Notes: a model not told the origin generated them from the sequence alone. A stretch of 64,000 bases of DNA from Paracamarosporium sp. OC-R06-R3 (GCA_019828545.1 JACVRA010000044.1:496001-560000), one strand, 5' to 3'; counted from the stretch's first letter, positions 44,901 through 57,195 are shown. Numbers and translations are program-made.

Positions 44901-46351
44901 CATTTAAAGAGTACTTCAGCAATGCACCACAGCCTCTGTTTCCGCCTGGAGCAGATCGTGAGCAGATCGTCGACATTGCAGAAGGCTGCTATCGCCATGT
45001 CGAGAAGATTTTCACAGAACTCGAGGACATCCGTCCCTTTGAGATTCTGCGCAACCCGCGCGATAAAGCAAACTACCTCTTAGTGAAGGAGGCGCGCATC
45101 ATCGCGATGACCTCAACGCACGCTGCGATGCGTAGACAAGAAATCGCATCGTTAGGCTTCCACTATGACAACGTCATCATGGAGGAAGCAGCTCAGATTA
45201 CTGAGATCGAAAACTTCATCCCGCTCGCACTGCAGAATCCGCAGAACAACGAACTTCCTCTCCAGCGCATTGTCTTGTGCGGAGATCACCTCCAAAACTC
45301 ACCTGTCATCCAGAACCTTGCATTTAGACAATATGCTAACCTTGAGCAATCACTTTTCCTTCGTCTCGTTAGACTAGGCGTACCCACCATCATGCTCGAC
45401 CAGCAGGGACGAGCGCGACCTTCAATAGCAGAACTGTACAAGTGGCGCTATCAAAACCTTGGCAACCTCCCATCAGTTCTTACTTCTCTAGAATTCACGA
45501 CTGCGAACCCCGGCTTTAAGTATGACTACCAATTTATCGACGTACCCGATTACAAAGGCAAAGGCGAAAGCGAACCAACACCGCACTTCATCCAAAACTT
45601 GGGCGAGGCAGAATACACGGTGGCACTCTTCATGTACATGCGTCTCCTTGGCTACCCAGCGCACAAGATATCCATATTGACTACCTACGCCGGCCAACGC
45701 GCGCTCATTAAGGACGTCTTGAACCACAGATGCAAAGGGAACCGACTCTTTGGTCTGCCGAGGATCGTCGCGACAGTGGACAAGTACCAGGGCGAGCAGA
45801 ACGATTGTAAGTACATCCCAATCCCAATCCCAAAACGACAGCGTGTCTAACGCACAACAGACATCCTCCTCTCGCTCGTCCGCACGCGCTCAATCGGGTA
45901 CCTCCGCGACATCCGGCGCCTCACTGTCGCCCTCTCGCGCGCGAGACTGGGCCTGTACATTCTGGGTCGCGCCTCTGTCTTCGAATCCTGCTTCGAGCTC
46001 AAGCCCGCTTTCGATATCTTGCTTTCCCGCCCCACACAGCTTTCCCTCGTAACAGACGAAATGTACGGCCCGTCTCACTCGCGACAAATCGACACCAAGA
46101 TCGAGGAGGGTCAAGAGGCTGTCATGCAGGGCGTTGAGCATCTCGGACAGTACGTGTTTGAAATGACGAAGGCGAAGGTGGAGGCGCTTAAGGCTGGCGG
46201 GGAGGCAGCGCTGGGTAATGGAGGTGCAGATGTGAGCATGAGGAATGGAGTCGATGACGATGAGGATGCAGATCGTGAGGATAAGGTGTTGGTTCCTGAG
46301 GAGCGGGGATATGCGGATGAGGATGGAGGCGAGGTCGAAGGCAACCCGTAG
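41912..46351 (+). CDS. cwf11: Intron-binding spliceosomal helicase Aquarius/Cwf11
   Basis: Three exons, 41912-42263, 42321-45806 and 45861-46351, give 1442 residues. The first intron is 57 nt and would read through in frame, but GTAAGA, a CTAAC branch and CAG, plus the junction [12 protein letters not shown], support splicing. The N-terminal ARM-repeat half begins in the normal Aquarius way ([29 protein letters not shown]). The SF1 helicase core has [15 protein letters not shown] (Walker A), [19 protein letters not shown] (motif II region), [34 protein letters not shown] and [14 protein letters not shown] (motif VI). The protein joins the intron-binding complex of the spliceosome. The frame stops at a TAG at 46349 although coding-like sequence continues for 26 codons (see findings). 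Confidence 0.95.
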
Positions 46352-47087
46352 TATGGCGCTGCGTTTGGACCGCGTCTGAAGACGGAGGAGGAAGTGTGGA
46401 TTAAGGAAGAGCCTATGGATGAAGACTAGTATAGGGCGAGGGTGTTGCGTTGCATTGTACAAATTCAGGTTTAAGCGCATGTGCGTAAGTGTGTATGGGT
46501 TAGAAAGCGTGTAAGCTGGGGTTTGTTTGTTATAGATACCAGTGTCCTTAAAATGTGAAACGTGCGGGAGCATGGGGTGTTGGGTCTGTCTTTTCTGTAT
46601 TACCATTGTTGTGAGTGCCCATTTCGAGTATCTTCAATTGTCCCCCTTGCCAATGCATAAAGCGGCTCTGGCCCAGACCAAGATCCTTCCAATCTATTGT
46701 GGGGTTTGTGAGGATTAAGGTCGTAGCTTTAGCAGTTTAGTATCAATGGGTCTATGTGTCTAACAACTCTTCTGATTTTCCTGGTCTTCGATCACAAAGT
46801 CTGAATTAGGACTCGTAAAGTTTTTCGAGATTCGTGTCGTCCGTTTCGTTCACGTCAGTCACATGCTCGTTGCTCCTTCATATCCAATAACGTTTAGCTC
46901 GCTTACATACGTTACCCAATTCGGTATCGGATCGTAATCTCAGGCCCCCGATCCTACCACGACCCGTGCAGGATAACCTCATAAGCACTAGAACCGTGCG
47001 ACAGCATACCTATAAAACGGCAACGGCCACGACTACAACGCTAACAACTAAATACTCACCTTGCTCAACGCGAGCTACCCCACCACC
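46352..47087. other. Intergenic; Aquarius 3' flank
   Basis: The first 78 bases continue the Aquarius frame to a second TAG at 46427-46429. Beyond that, no gene is supported. Confidence 0.6.
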
Positions 47088-47970
47088 ATGGCCCCCGAAA
47101 AAGAGAAAGAGAAAGCAGACCCCCTCGGCATACAGCGCGGAAACTACAACCGCGCGCTCGCAGGCCCGCTCATCCTAGGACTCGGAAGGATACTCTCGCT
47201 ACCGCTCCAGCAATGGGTGATCACCAAGCACCCCCTCAGCGCATTCGGGATCCCGCGCCCTCCAACCGACGGCACCATCTCCCTCCCCTTCCTGCCAGAC
47301 CCCCAGCCCCGCCTCTCAACCGTCTTCCTCGGCATGACCGCCACGCTACTCCTCAAGCAAAACGCATGGATCTGGGGCTACTGCAACGAGCTGATCACAG
47401 TGCCGTTCGCCGTCTTCGGCGTCATTGTGCCCGCCATGTACGAGGCGCTTTCCGCGCTGGTGTTCACGTCGACGGCGTCGAATCCCTTCTGGAAGAAAGA
47501 ATTTCTGTACGCGGGCGCGGCGGTGCATTTCGTTGCCGCGGTGGTGGAGCTTGTGAGCGAGGTGCAGAGGACGGTGTTCAAGGGGAAGAAAGAGAATAAG
47601 GGAAAGTTGTACAAGGGGGGCTTGTTTGGGGTGGTGAGACATCCGAATTTTGCGTGTAATGTGGTTTATGGGGCTGCGTATGGGTTTGCGGCTGGTGGGC
47701 CGGCGTATGCGCTTTTCAGTAAGTTGTTTTAGTTCCTTATGGGTTTTTGGTTTTGAGATGGTTTGGTGTCGGTTTGAGTTGAGAGGTTAATAGGGATGTC
47801 CATGTGGGTGAGAGTAGGACTGACAATGTGTAGCGGGACTGTTCTATTGGAGCAATCTGACGCAGAATGCGACGCCGGCGAAGGAGAAGTATATGGCGGA
47901 GAGGTATGGGGAGCAATGGGAGGGTTACAAGAAGGAGGTTAGGTGGAAGATGTTTCCGGGAATCTTCTGA
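47088..47970 (+). CDS. DUF1295/isoprenylcysteine-methyltransferase-like membrane protein
   Basis: Two exons, 47088-47718 and 47834-47970 (115-nt intron, GTAAGT to TAG), give 255 residues. The start ATG at 47088 has a good context (CACCATGGC); the frame is open further upstream without an ATG. Several hydrophobic segments (about residues 20-40, 80-100, 110-130, 140-165) precede GGLFGVVRHPNFACNVVYG. That stretch is the RHPN-type motif found in DUF1295, steroid-reductase-like and ICMT-like enzymes. The C-terminal half of that fold is completed by exon 2 (RYGEQWEGYKKEVRWKMFPGIF). The probable site is an internal membrane. Substrate not assigned. Confidence 0.85.
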
Positions 47971-49064
47971 GCGTCGATCAAAGGACGGCGATTACGGTAT
48001 AAGAAACTAGCTTGCGTGCATCAAGGTATGGTATCACTTGTTTGGGATTTAAGCAGAGCTGATCCATCATTGTAACATGCCGCATTCTGTTGCGCTTTGG
48101 GGCATCATTCACTGCAGCCGTATTTCTAATTCAAAGACGAAACGGTGACAAGATGCTTCATCAGTTTTGGCAATGGATAGGCAAACTTCGAAGAGCTATC
48201 AGAGGAAGATTTACTGCTGCCCTAACAAATATTGGTTGTCCAGTGCTGCAGCAAGTTGCATTGCCATACATTGCAATGTAAATGCCTCCTACTGTATCTT
48301 CCGCTTCCATCGACAGATATTGGATGTGGAAGTGCAAAACACTATCCAACTTTGACTCGCATATCTCCACTCTCATATTCCATTATGTACCGACTTGCCT
48401 GGAATGCCTCTATGCAGCCTCAATTTTGACACATTTGACCCGAATATAGATATCAAGAGAGACAAGCGGGCTGTCTACGAAGATTCAAGCACAAGATAAG
48501 AAGAATGAACCATGACTCAACATCAACAGTCTACATAGCAAATGCTCAAGAGTAGGACACGGGTAAATCAGCGACGGGATGAGGGCCCTTGTTAACTGAA
48601 TGACTCTCGTCCCTTACCACGAGTGACCACTCGAGTAATCTTCTCATCTTGAATGGGACCTTATATCAGCAATTCTCGCCGCTTGAATGCCTTGGGTTCT
48701 CTCAATCCAATCGTTGCCGTTTTATTTAATAGCTAAATGTTATCTTAAGTTCAAAGTAGATTTATTCACAAGGTTTTGTGGTGATTGTCTTTTGCCTTTC
48801 TAAGCTTAGATCTTACAGTAAACAGGTGCAGATGGCCCTCTCCTCACTACACGTAGGAAGAAGCGAACTCCCCAGTAATACATCATCGCCAAGCCATTCA
48901 ATCCTACGCCCTTAGGCTTCCACCGTACCCGATATTTAGTCTCCAAACTTTCTAAGCAACAAATACACCTGCTCTCAGACCTCCTACACTGATACGAGCG
49001 TGCCTTGTCGGTGAACACAAAGCATCATACCATTGAAATTGAACCTCTTCACCCCCGCGATACC
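47971..49064. other. Intergenic
   Basis: No gene supported. Short in-frame stretches only; AT content rises around 48700-48800. Confidence 0.5.
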
Positions 49065-49694
49065 ATGACTTCCCCAGCCCCCGCTCCCTACGCCCCAGGC
49101 TCTATAATCGACGAGAAAATTGGCCACGACAACACACCTACCAAACAAGATGATTTCATGCCTGGTACCTACGAGCGTTGCACTCTAAGCGACGATTCAC
49201 CCAGAATCACCAAATTCACTCTTGCCAGAGCGTGGATAGCCTCCATCTTCATGGTCACAATGTTCCTGCGTATCGGCCTCGAGTCTCCCAGCGCTATCGT
49301 GCCCAGCAATCCTAGACGTGTACGTTTCTTCCTTCCTTTCTTCCTTTCTCTCTCGGCCCTTCATCCACTTGGCATTCATCATGCTGAAACTATTGCACAG
49401 GATCCCCCGATATCAGTCATAGACAACACGTACTTCCTCACCTTCTGCTTCTTTGCCAACATGTGCAATTATGGAGATTGCCTTATGGGGCAGATTCGCA
49501 ATGAGCGTAAAATGTCATACATTCTTCTTTTAAGCGGGATTGGAGCGGGTGCTGCGTCATGGGCGTTGGGAGCCACGGTGTTAGAAGTGTTGGTGGTTTT
49601 TGTTCCGCTGGGGGTGAACATAGCGTTGAGTGGGTTATGCTTCGTTGAGAGAAGGAATGACATACTGTTTACGAAGATCTTGAGTTGGATGTGA
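49065..49694 (+). CDS. Small membrane protein, tandem paralogue A
   Basis: Two exons, 49065-49319 and 49401-49694 (81-nt intron, GTACGT to ACAG, phase 0), give 182 residues. The hydrophilic N-terminus contains GSIIDEKIGHD. It is followed by RITKFTLARAWIASIFMVTMFLRIGL, an IVPSNP segment, VIDNTYFLTFCFFANMC, and SGIGAGAASWALGATVLEVLVVFVPLGVN. That makes about four transmembrane helices. No known family is recognised. A paralogue lies 0.7 kb downstream in the same orientation with the same intron position. ATG 49065 is the first in frame after the TTG that opens the ORF. Confidence 0.65.
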   Translation: MTSPAPAPYAPGSIIDEKIGHDNTPTKQDDFMPGTYERCTLSDDSPRITKFTLARAWIASIFMVTMFLRIGLESPSAIVPSNPRRVRFFLPFFLSLSALHPLGIHHAETIAQDPPISVIDNTYFLTFCFFANMCNYGDCLMGQIRNERKMSYILLLSGIGAGAASWALGATVLEVLVVFVPLGVNIALSGLCFVERRNDILFTKILSWM

Positions 49695-50406
49695 GAAAAG
49701 GCAAACCCGAGCAATCTCAAAGCAGATACTCTAGAGTAGTATGCGGGACATCGATGATGTGGGTGGGGTCCTCCACTTAATAATCGATCACCTTCTTTAT
49801 TTATCTTTCATTATGAGTGATCGCTGAGGGACATCCTCGTCGTAGATATGACCACCTCTTGCCTCAATAAGCTTAGCGTTTACCTAAAACAGGTTGCGCC
49901 CCTTTACAAGCCCTACCGGAATTCACTCCTTTCGCTGTGGGAAACGAAAACGTAACCATACCAGTTTCTACCAACTCACCAGTGTAAGTTCATCGCTAAT
50001 CCGCTCAACTCTATATTCCCTGCGTTCTCTCTTACTAAAAATCTTGTTGCCAAGAGTACTTCAAAGCAATGTTTGTCACTCAATGAGCATTGCACGGCCA
50101 GTGAATAAGAACTACAGTCTATGCATTGGACTATGTAAGTACTAACAGATCGTTCCCTATGAGATGTCTAACTTGCCAATAGGCAAACTAGTGCTAAAGG
50201 CATTGTCCTACCGCAGATATAGTTCCGACATCAACATCAAGTTTCCACTTTTCAATCGCGCATTGCCCCAAGGCCGGCGTACGAAGTGTCAGTACAAAGA
50301 TTTTTCTGACAACGTTTCTTGTTACGCTTCAATCATCTAACGTACAACGAGATATTTATAGTAAGAGTATTCGCAGAACACGTAATTACACGCTCCCACC
50401 ACATCC
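49695..50406. other. Intergenic between the tandem paralogues
   Basis: No gene supported. Confidence 0.5.
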
Positions 50407-50986
50407 ATGAATTCTCAACCTCCTGCTCGCCAGCCCCCAGCCCACCAGGGCTCCGCCATCGACGAAAAATCCGGCCACGATATCGGAGCTAATGGGCTGC
50501 GTGATGCACCCAAAATCGCCAAAATCGTGCTCGTAAGAGCATGGGTGTTCTCTATCGAAACAATCGTCTTCTTCTTGCGTGTTGATCTAGATATTCCTAG
50601 TGGTATCGTCCCCCGCATAGCTGGAGTAGTAAGTTTTTCCTTCCTTTTCAGTCGTAAACAAGCTTGCTTTTGGTTTCCAGTACGTTGACATTATAGCATA
50701 GGGCCTGCGAATCCCTATTATAGATAGCACATACGTACTCATCTTTTTTTTTCTCGCAACGTTACGCATGTACTCCCTCTGCCTTTTGGGGCTGCTTTTT
50801 AAAGAGCATAAGATCTTATGGATCCTTTTGTTAGGCGCCGCAGCCGCAGCCGCAGGTTCTTTTGCTTTGGGGGCTACAGTATTGGAGATACTCTTGATTT
50901 TTATCCCCACAGGTATAAATAGCGGTTTGACAGCTATATATTACGCAGAGAGACGGAATATTTATACGTTGGATTCGATCGCATGA
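50407..50986 (+). CDS. Small membrane protein, tandem paralogue B
   Basis: Two exons, 50407-50628 and 50702-50986 (73-nt intron, GTAAGT to TAG, phase 0), give 168 residues. It aligns with paralogue A along its length: GSAIDEKSGHD, KIAKIVLVRAWVFSIETIVFFLRVDL, IPSGIVPRIAG, PIIDSTYVLIFFFLA, AAAAGSFALGATVLEILLIFIPTGIN and a short AERRN tail. The intron sits at the same place and phase. Four transmembrane helices are expected. Function unknown. An alternative acceptor about 20 bases upstream is possible, but the frame favours 50701. Confidence 0.6.
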
Positions 50987-51705
50987 TAATTGAATAGTTT
51001 CAACGCGCAGGAGTTGTGCGGGCGTGGTGGTACTTTGGCGTTCTGGCGCCCTTCGTGTTACAAAATCCATAAACCAAAACTTACTGTGGGCCATGTTGTC
51101 CCGACGTCCTCAGTACGATACTTGAACTTGTCAGGCGGGATTTCAACACGTTAATGGCTTAGCTTACCCACGTTTATGTACCGGCTTGGTCGGTTTACTG
51201 TAAGATTGATATAGTGGTGGTTAGTGGTATAAGCAATCAAAAGATCGAGGTCTTCATCTCGAGTTGTCTGTCTTCTAGATAAAATCAGGTCACTACGTCG
51301 CCAGAATGTTATTTTGGCTATGTTGCAAAATGTATGCAACTGGCTTGTTAGGCGCAGATGATGGTGGGAAACGGGTTGAAGCTCTGTCATCCACCATAGG
51401 GTACTGCGACGATTTTGAGTCAGAGGGATCTTCAAATTAAGATTTAGATCACATAACTCAATGGAACCGCGCTTGAAAATGGATCACGACGTCATTCCAC
51501 CCTATTCTACGGCATTCCATTCTCCCATAGCTCATGGCTGAAGCGCGCACAGATTGGGCTATGTGATGTTAATTAACTGACGCTGAACGTGTTTGAGCCT
51601 GCTCCCATGTTATGCCTTCTCCCACATCTAACTTAACCTCTGTTTAACCGTTATAGCCTTCAGATGATGTCCTTTTCTCAATTATTCCAGTTCCGGTCTC
51701 ATTCC
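50987..51705. other. Intergenic
   Basis: No gene supported; the 3' side of both neighbouring genes. Confidence 0.5.
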
Positions 51706-54077
51706 CTAAGAACTTCCGTGATCGGAGACGGTTATGCTTGGATTTCGACCATGTTGCGGCCAGTTGCTCCCATGAGATTCAAGGCCGCGCAAATTATTTA
51801 TTTGACGGTCTGAAAGCTCTGAACTCATGGCGATATCCTCTTCGGGGCTCTCAGTCGCTGAAGAGTTCGCTGGGCCAGGCGAGTACGCGGAAGACACCGG
51901 TAGGACGTCGGTGTCTACATAAAGACTAGGTTCGCTATTTGCGAGCCAAATATTTTTATGTGGTCTCATAATAGTGTCGATTTCTCGAAGACGATCTCGG
52001 ATGGCTTCGGCCTCGGGTCGATCCTTAGGATCTCTTACAACGATGCTCTTCAGAAGCTTCACAGTTTCTATTACCCAAAGAGCACCTTTCGGCGTTCGAT
52101 TGTTTTCCCTATTTTGAAGTCCGTCTAAAAATTTACGAAACGCTGGCTTAACATCCTTATTTGGGTTTTGGTAGTCGTAGAATCGCATATCTTGATGGTC
52201 TTGTAGAAGTAGGTTTCGGAATTCTTCTACAAGCGTACAGTCTAACGATACTGCATAAGACAGTACTTCAGAGAGAACACATCCGAAGGACCAGATATCA
52301 GCTTCCCTACCATCAGTCTTTTCGACGGCTTGCTGGTTCTGATCTTGCTCTGGTGCTGTATATCTTCCCGGATCCCGTTTCGGGCTTGTTTTGGAAACAG
52401 ACTTGGTACGGCTCATCCTGTGGGTGCGTTCAGTCATTGGGGCTGCAGGTGCCGGATTCGCATCTTCCGCACTCAAGAAATCTTTTTTCAACGGCCTTGA
52501 CCTTCTTAGTTTCACTTTCGATATACCAAAATCGGCAAGTTTCCATTTCCCCACTGGATATGTTGTTCCAGGATCAGTACTATCCGGGTAGAATACTAGT
52601 ATGTTTTCGGGTTTGATGTCGTTATGAGCCAGCGATATTCTCGAGGTATTGAACAAACGTTTATGAAGGTAATCTAAAGCATCTGCAAGGTTGTAACTTT
52701 CCATAATTAGATCTCCAGGCCACATGTGCTTCGAGTTTGTTCTGTTACTAGGAGCTGTCTCTCTTCGTTTGCCTCTAAGATCTTGGGGCTGTGTAATAAG
52801 AAAACCCCCAAGATCATAAGCCGCTAGTTCATAGATGATATGATGCAGGTCCGCACCACTATCGGAGGGCTTGACGAAGGTCGCTAGGTTGACCATTATA
52901 CGCTGGTGCCCACTTAGACATCGACGTAAGTTCTTCAGGTTTTTCAACTCGTCAGCTTCTATCTTCTTGTCAGATATCGTCTTGATCGCCACGGCTTTAG
53001 GCTACGTATCAGTTAGCATTGCGAAACTTTTTGTCTAGAATAACTCACTTCAGGGTTCACTGTTCTGTTGCTGTATTCCAGGTGGTTGGCGGCGATCGTA
53101 AATTGGCGCACCTCTGATATACTTCCTGGGAAGATTTTCTTGGGGTTTCCAATCCATGGTAGACGCTCTGATTCTCGCAGAATGTATGGTTCTTCTCTTT
53201 CTTGAATAGTTATCGGACAAAACATCCATTGGATATTGTAGAAGTTCTGACCAGATGCGGGTCCAAGGAAATCCTTCTCCTTTAACTCGGACAGTAGAAA
53301 GGGCAAGTGCTTGTCCCGCCTACACTTTGTCTTCCCGTCCTTCATGAAAATATCCCAGAACTGATGCCATTTTTTGAAATTCATGTATACCAAGATGGAC
53401 ATGATAACCAAGTATTCATCTGTCTCACAAGTCTTGTCCCACTCCTTCACATACCACGGCTGCGATCTATAAAATCGAGCGTAATAAATACGTCTCCATA
53501 TGTCTTTTACCTGTGAAGGAAATATAACTTGCTTGCCCTCTTCTCCATTTATGCACTCGTGGATGCGGATCCATATCTCATCCCTGAGATCTTCGAGATC
53601 TTCGAGTTCTCTTCGTCTTTCAGACACTGACACACTAGATACCCCAATCGATCTAGCGTGATGTTCTCCACTTCGCTTACCAGGGTCCATGGCATCTTCC
53701 TTTAGCTGGTTTCTCTGCGGGTCGTTTTGTTCACGCTGTGTCATTGCGACGTCCACGACTTGATTATCCAGAGGAGAGTTTTGTTGATCAGAATCATTCA
53801 TCTTGCGCTCAATACTAGCTCTTGAGACCGCAATATTCGATTTAGAAGCATTAAAATGGTCTTGTCCCATTCCGCCATCGTCGCTCCTACGTGAATATAC
53901 ATCCTTTGGCCTGGAAGAAGTGTTTCCGTTCGGAGGCCGAGCGCGGTCGTAATCAGGGCTGAAATCCCGAGAATGTATATTGCCGTTTGGGGTTGAAATC
54001 CTTTGTGAACTCTGAGGCTGCACATCTGGAAGCCTTCCATTTAAGCGACTTACGATTGATGAGAAGCAATTACACAT
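51706..54077 (-). CDS. Protein kinase with a long N-terminal region
   Basis: Two exons, 53049-54077 and 51706-53001 (47-nt intron, GTGAGT to TAG), give 774 residues. The ATG at 54077 gives MCNCFSSIVSRL; its early cysteines could be lipidated (inference). Residues 1-170 are polar and Ser/Arg-rich. Residues about 170-310 form a conserved-looking alpha-helical region (EDLRDEIWIRIHECINGEEG, FWDIFMKDGK). The kinase domain follows: KAVAIKTI with the catalytic Lys, AHNDIKPENIL (HND for HRD), LADFGISK, a RYTAPEQ activation-segment end and DIWSFGCVLSEVL. The C-tail is Ser/Pro-rich. The N-terminal region recalls fungal kinases of accessory genome compartments, but its function is unknown. Confidence 0.8.
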
Positions 54078-54804
54078 CTTGTCAGAGCCATACAAAGAAG
54101 GCTATTTGGAATAAGTGGAGAAACTGCAAGTTCCCGCACCCTATCATACCTTGAGCGGCACCGGCAGATATAGGTCACGTATCCAAGCCTTTTTGCATCA
54201 ATAATGGGGGCGAGCGAAAGGCTGGACGAGTCGAGGTGGTGGTAACCATCAAGTGCACTGATACCCGGCCAATAACCTCGCTTGTTATCTCGTGAACAGG
54301 CGCAAACTGGTGGGCAACTGAGCGTGGCTTGATCGCGTATTTTGGCCTCGTGCCTTCACGGCGTTGGAGTACAACTTCGTGTTCCTATTGGCCGCTAATC
54401 TGTCTCTGTGGAGGCAACTATCACGTTCGTACGAACTTTTATTGGGATCTGACTTATACGATATGATAGGCGCCGGAGTTGGAAGGCGAAACTAGAGTCC
54501 CTCATGCCTGTAAGCTGCGAGGCTGAAAAAAACAAATGCCACAATGCCCGCACCTGGCCAGTCACTACTCGTTCTAGCCCACCATCTTCGCTCAAATCCA
54601 TCGTAAGACTGCACGTAATCTAGAATTCAGATTTGCGCAATTTGATCGACTAGGGTATTGCAGTTCTACGATCATCTGAGTATTATAAGTGCACATGGCA
54701 GCTCCACAAGGCTCACCCCACAGGGCAATAAACGACCGCAGTCAGCCTAGCTGGCTCCGACACTCGAACCCAGACTCTTACATTTTGAGCTCAACATCTA
54801 CGTC
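54078..54804. other. Intergenic, between divergent genes
   Basis: No gene supported. Confidence 0.5.
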
Positions 54805-55153
54805 ATGGCGAGACATGAAGTTCATAACGTAATAGATGAGAGGACATCGGGTTACATCACGCGACAAGCCCTCGAGGGTCTTCTTTCGGGGAAATGGCCT
54901 AGCTCAACCATTTCGGACTTTGATATCAAGGTTTCTTCGCATCCCATCTTTTCTATACTATTGCTGATAAGCCTTCGAGGAGCTACACAACAAATGGGAA
55001 TTTTGGGCGCCGATAACGGTTTCGCAGGTGAGTGAAAGTGCGTATTATTATAAAACAAACTGATAGTTTTTAGGAGGAGATCCGGTGAGTCAATTCGGTA
55101 TCACGCTGACATTTCTAAGCCATTTCAGTGGTCTGAAGAAAAGCAACACCTGA
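54805..55153 (+). CDS. Small hypothetical protein, tentative
   Basis: Four exons are proposed: 54805-54930, 54980-55027, 55074-55084 and 55129-55153. They give 69 residues: MARHEVHNVIDE..., then ELHNKWEFWAPITVSQ, then EEIRGLKKSNT. Donors are GTTTCT, GTGAGT and GTGAGT; acceptors are GAG, TAG and CAG. The phases work, but the 11-nt third exon and the weak first donor make this uncertain. No family recognised. Confidence 0.35.
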
Positions 55154-55498
55154 GGAAGGGGGCAAGGCGGCAGTAAGCCCTCTCGGACTCCGTGTTTTGG
55201 GAACGTGCAATGTCTTAAGTTGTAGTGCTAGATAACGACTCAAAATACGCAACAATTACTTCGTTCTATCGAATAGATACTCAAATGACTTCACAAGGCG
55301 ACCTACGATAGCTATGACCTTAGCACAAGACTAAGACAACCACGAACTTTGTGCGATACTGGCATGTTGTCACAGTGATCCTTGCAAGAAGTTGATTGGC
55401 TTTCGTGCACAGCCTCGTACAATACGGGGGTCTTCTCAAATAGAGAAAATGCCCCACTATCGCGAAAGGCGCACGTAGCCTTCTTTAATTCAAACGCA
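55154..55498. other. Intergenic or 5' part of the next gene
   Basis: The frame of the following gene is open from 55382, but no ATG is seen before 55499. Confidence 0.4.
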
Positions 55499-57195
55499 AT
55501 GGCTCCTGACCTATTCATTGCCAGCAGGAATGCTTTCACAGACGATCGGGAGGCGCGATGCAAGCGCATTTACAAGAGCAGAAAGTTGCTCTTCGATCAA
55601 TCAGGTAAATTTGACGTACGGTTGATGCGATTGGATGACGCACGCAGAGGTGAACACATCCGTCTCCCTAGCACAGATAATAGAAACCTCACTAACATTC
55701 CACAAGACAAGAATGTCATTCGAATGTCAAATGATCAGGATCTGGACGAAGGTCTCCAGAAGTCTAGTGAAGATGCCTTCCGGATACTGTATGATGCACC
55801 CTGTTTATCGTATCCAATCAATTGAACAACGCCAGATCGCTTCAACAGGAGTTCTCTCTTTCACCAATAATGTGCACAGAGCTTGCAATATCAAACATAA
55901 TTAAATACTGGAGCGTCAGTAGCATGTTCACAGACGTTTTGTTGAAATTTGGAGATCAACCACAAATTTTCCAGGAATCATCTGGGTTCAGGGAACTCTA
56001 CCAGCAGACCGATGGGTCTTGGGGTATGTTAGCTTGCAGAATTACTTAACAAAAGGGGCTTACACATTCCATGTAGAGCTATGTTATCAGTTCATGTACG
56101 TTGAACTCAACGGCAAACAACTTCCACGAGACCCATGGTCTTACCGTCAGACGGGTGTGTACCACAAATACTCTGCCGTGAAGTCTAACAGTCAGGTTAT
56201 CATTATTCACCCCAATGACAAAGCTGCTGCGCAATCAAGGTTAGAAGGACACATCGAAACCTTCCGAAGAGCTGATCTAGCGATACATCCGTTGAACGTT
56301 CACTTAGTGATTCTTTCATCATATCTCGTCAACTGGCAAGAGTACATAGAGAGTTTGGCAAGTGATCTTGAGCAAATTGTAAGTCACGGAGTCCTTGGCT
56401 TTTAAATGTCACACTGCACAACGCAAGGTTGACATGCGACAGAGGAGATACATAGATGTAGTGAAAGCCGATGCGCGCCACACTGCACCAGTGATTGATC
56501 CTGAGCGACTGCAAACACTTCGGCATATAGAAGATAAGATTATTTGCAAATCCTCTAGATGTCTACAGAGCACCATTGCCCTAATAGAGACGCTCATAAC
56601 GCTGAACTCTGCAGTGTCTGACAGCGACCCGACTCTGGCCGAGATGTCCTACGCCATTGAACAAGAATTGCAGCAATTCAAGCAGCGCTTGGAAGGTCAC
56701 ACCAATGCGGTAAAAATCCTTGCTTCAAGAGTGCAAGCGACACTCGGACTTGTTAGAACACTACCGCAATCGAGCTGTTATAGCTACTAATGTTTCAACA
56801 GTTAACAAATTTGCTTGACATCGAAAGCCAAGCAATATCAAACAAGATTAATGCCCGCATGCTTGACTTGACTAGAGCCAATGTGGATGACAACGCTACT
56901 GTGAGAGTGATCACTATCTGCACATTGATTTATCTTCCTGCTTCATTTATGGCTGTAAGAATATCCTTCCCAACATCATCACATGGCGTCGCTGACTTGT
57001 TATGCTTAGTCCTTTCTTGGTATGAATCTTTTCGATTTCCGGGAAGCAGATCAAGCCTTTACCATCAGTCCTCAATTTTGGATATACGTCATTACCACGC
57101 TCCCGTTAACATTAGTGACTGTTGGTGCATGGTACATGTACAAGACCAGACAAGATCGCAAGCGCAAGCAAAGATACGGTCTAGAAGAAGTATGA
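55499..57195 (+). CDS. CorA-like divalent-cation-transporter-domain protein, possibly degenerate
   Basis: Starts MAPDLFIASRNAFTDDREAR at 55499 and reads like the N-terminal region of fungal CorA-like proteins (FDVRLMRLDDARRG). Between about 55795 and 55860 the frame must change twice to reach LSPIMCTELAISN and FGDQPQIFQESSGF. From there introns are clean: 56024-56076 (GTATGT), 56380-56426 and 56759-56808. DPWSYRQTGVYHKYS, a long helical region, LTRANVDDNATVRVITI, then LPASFMA, an intron near 56955-57010, and FLGMNLFDF follow. That last is the GMN signature. WIYVITTLPLTLVTVGAW is the final helix, and the stop is at 57193. True CorA proteins carry Mg2+; fungal relatives with this long N-domain are mostly uncharacterised. 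The two frame breaks suggest decay or assembly errors. Confidence 0.6.

Noticed and set aside
56019..56080. Apparent frameshift at a GGGG run in the CorA-like gene
   Set aside because: A 53-nt intron (56024-56076) with GTATGT donor, CTTAAC-like branch and GTAG acceptor joins GSW to ELCYQFMYVELN in frame.
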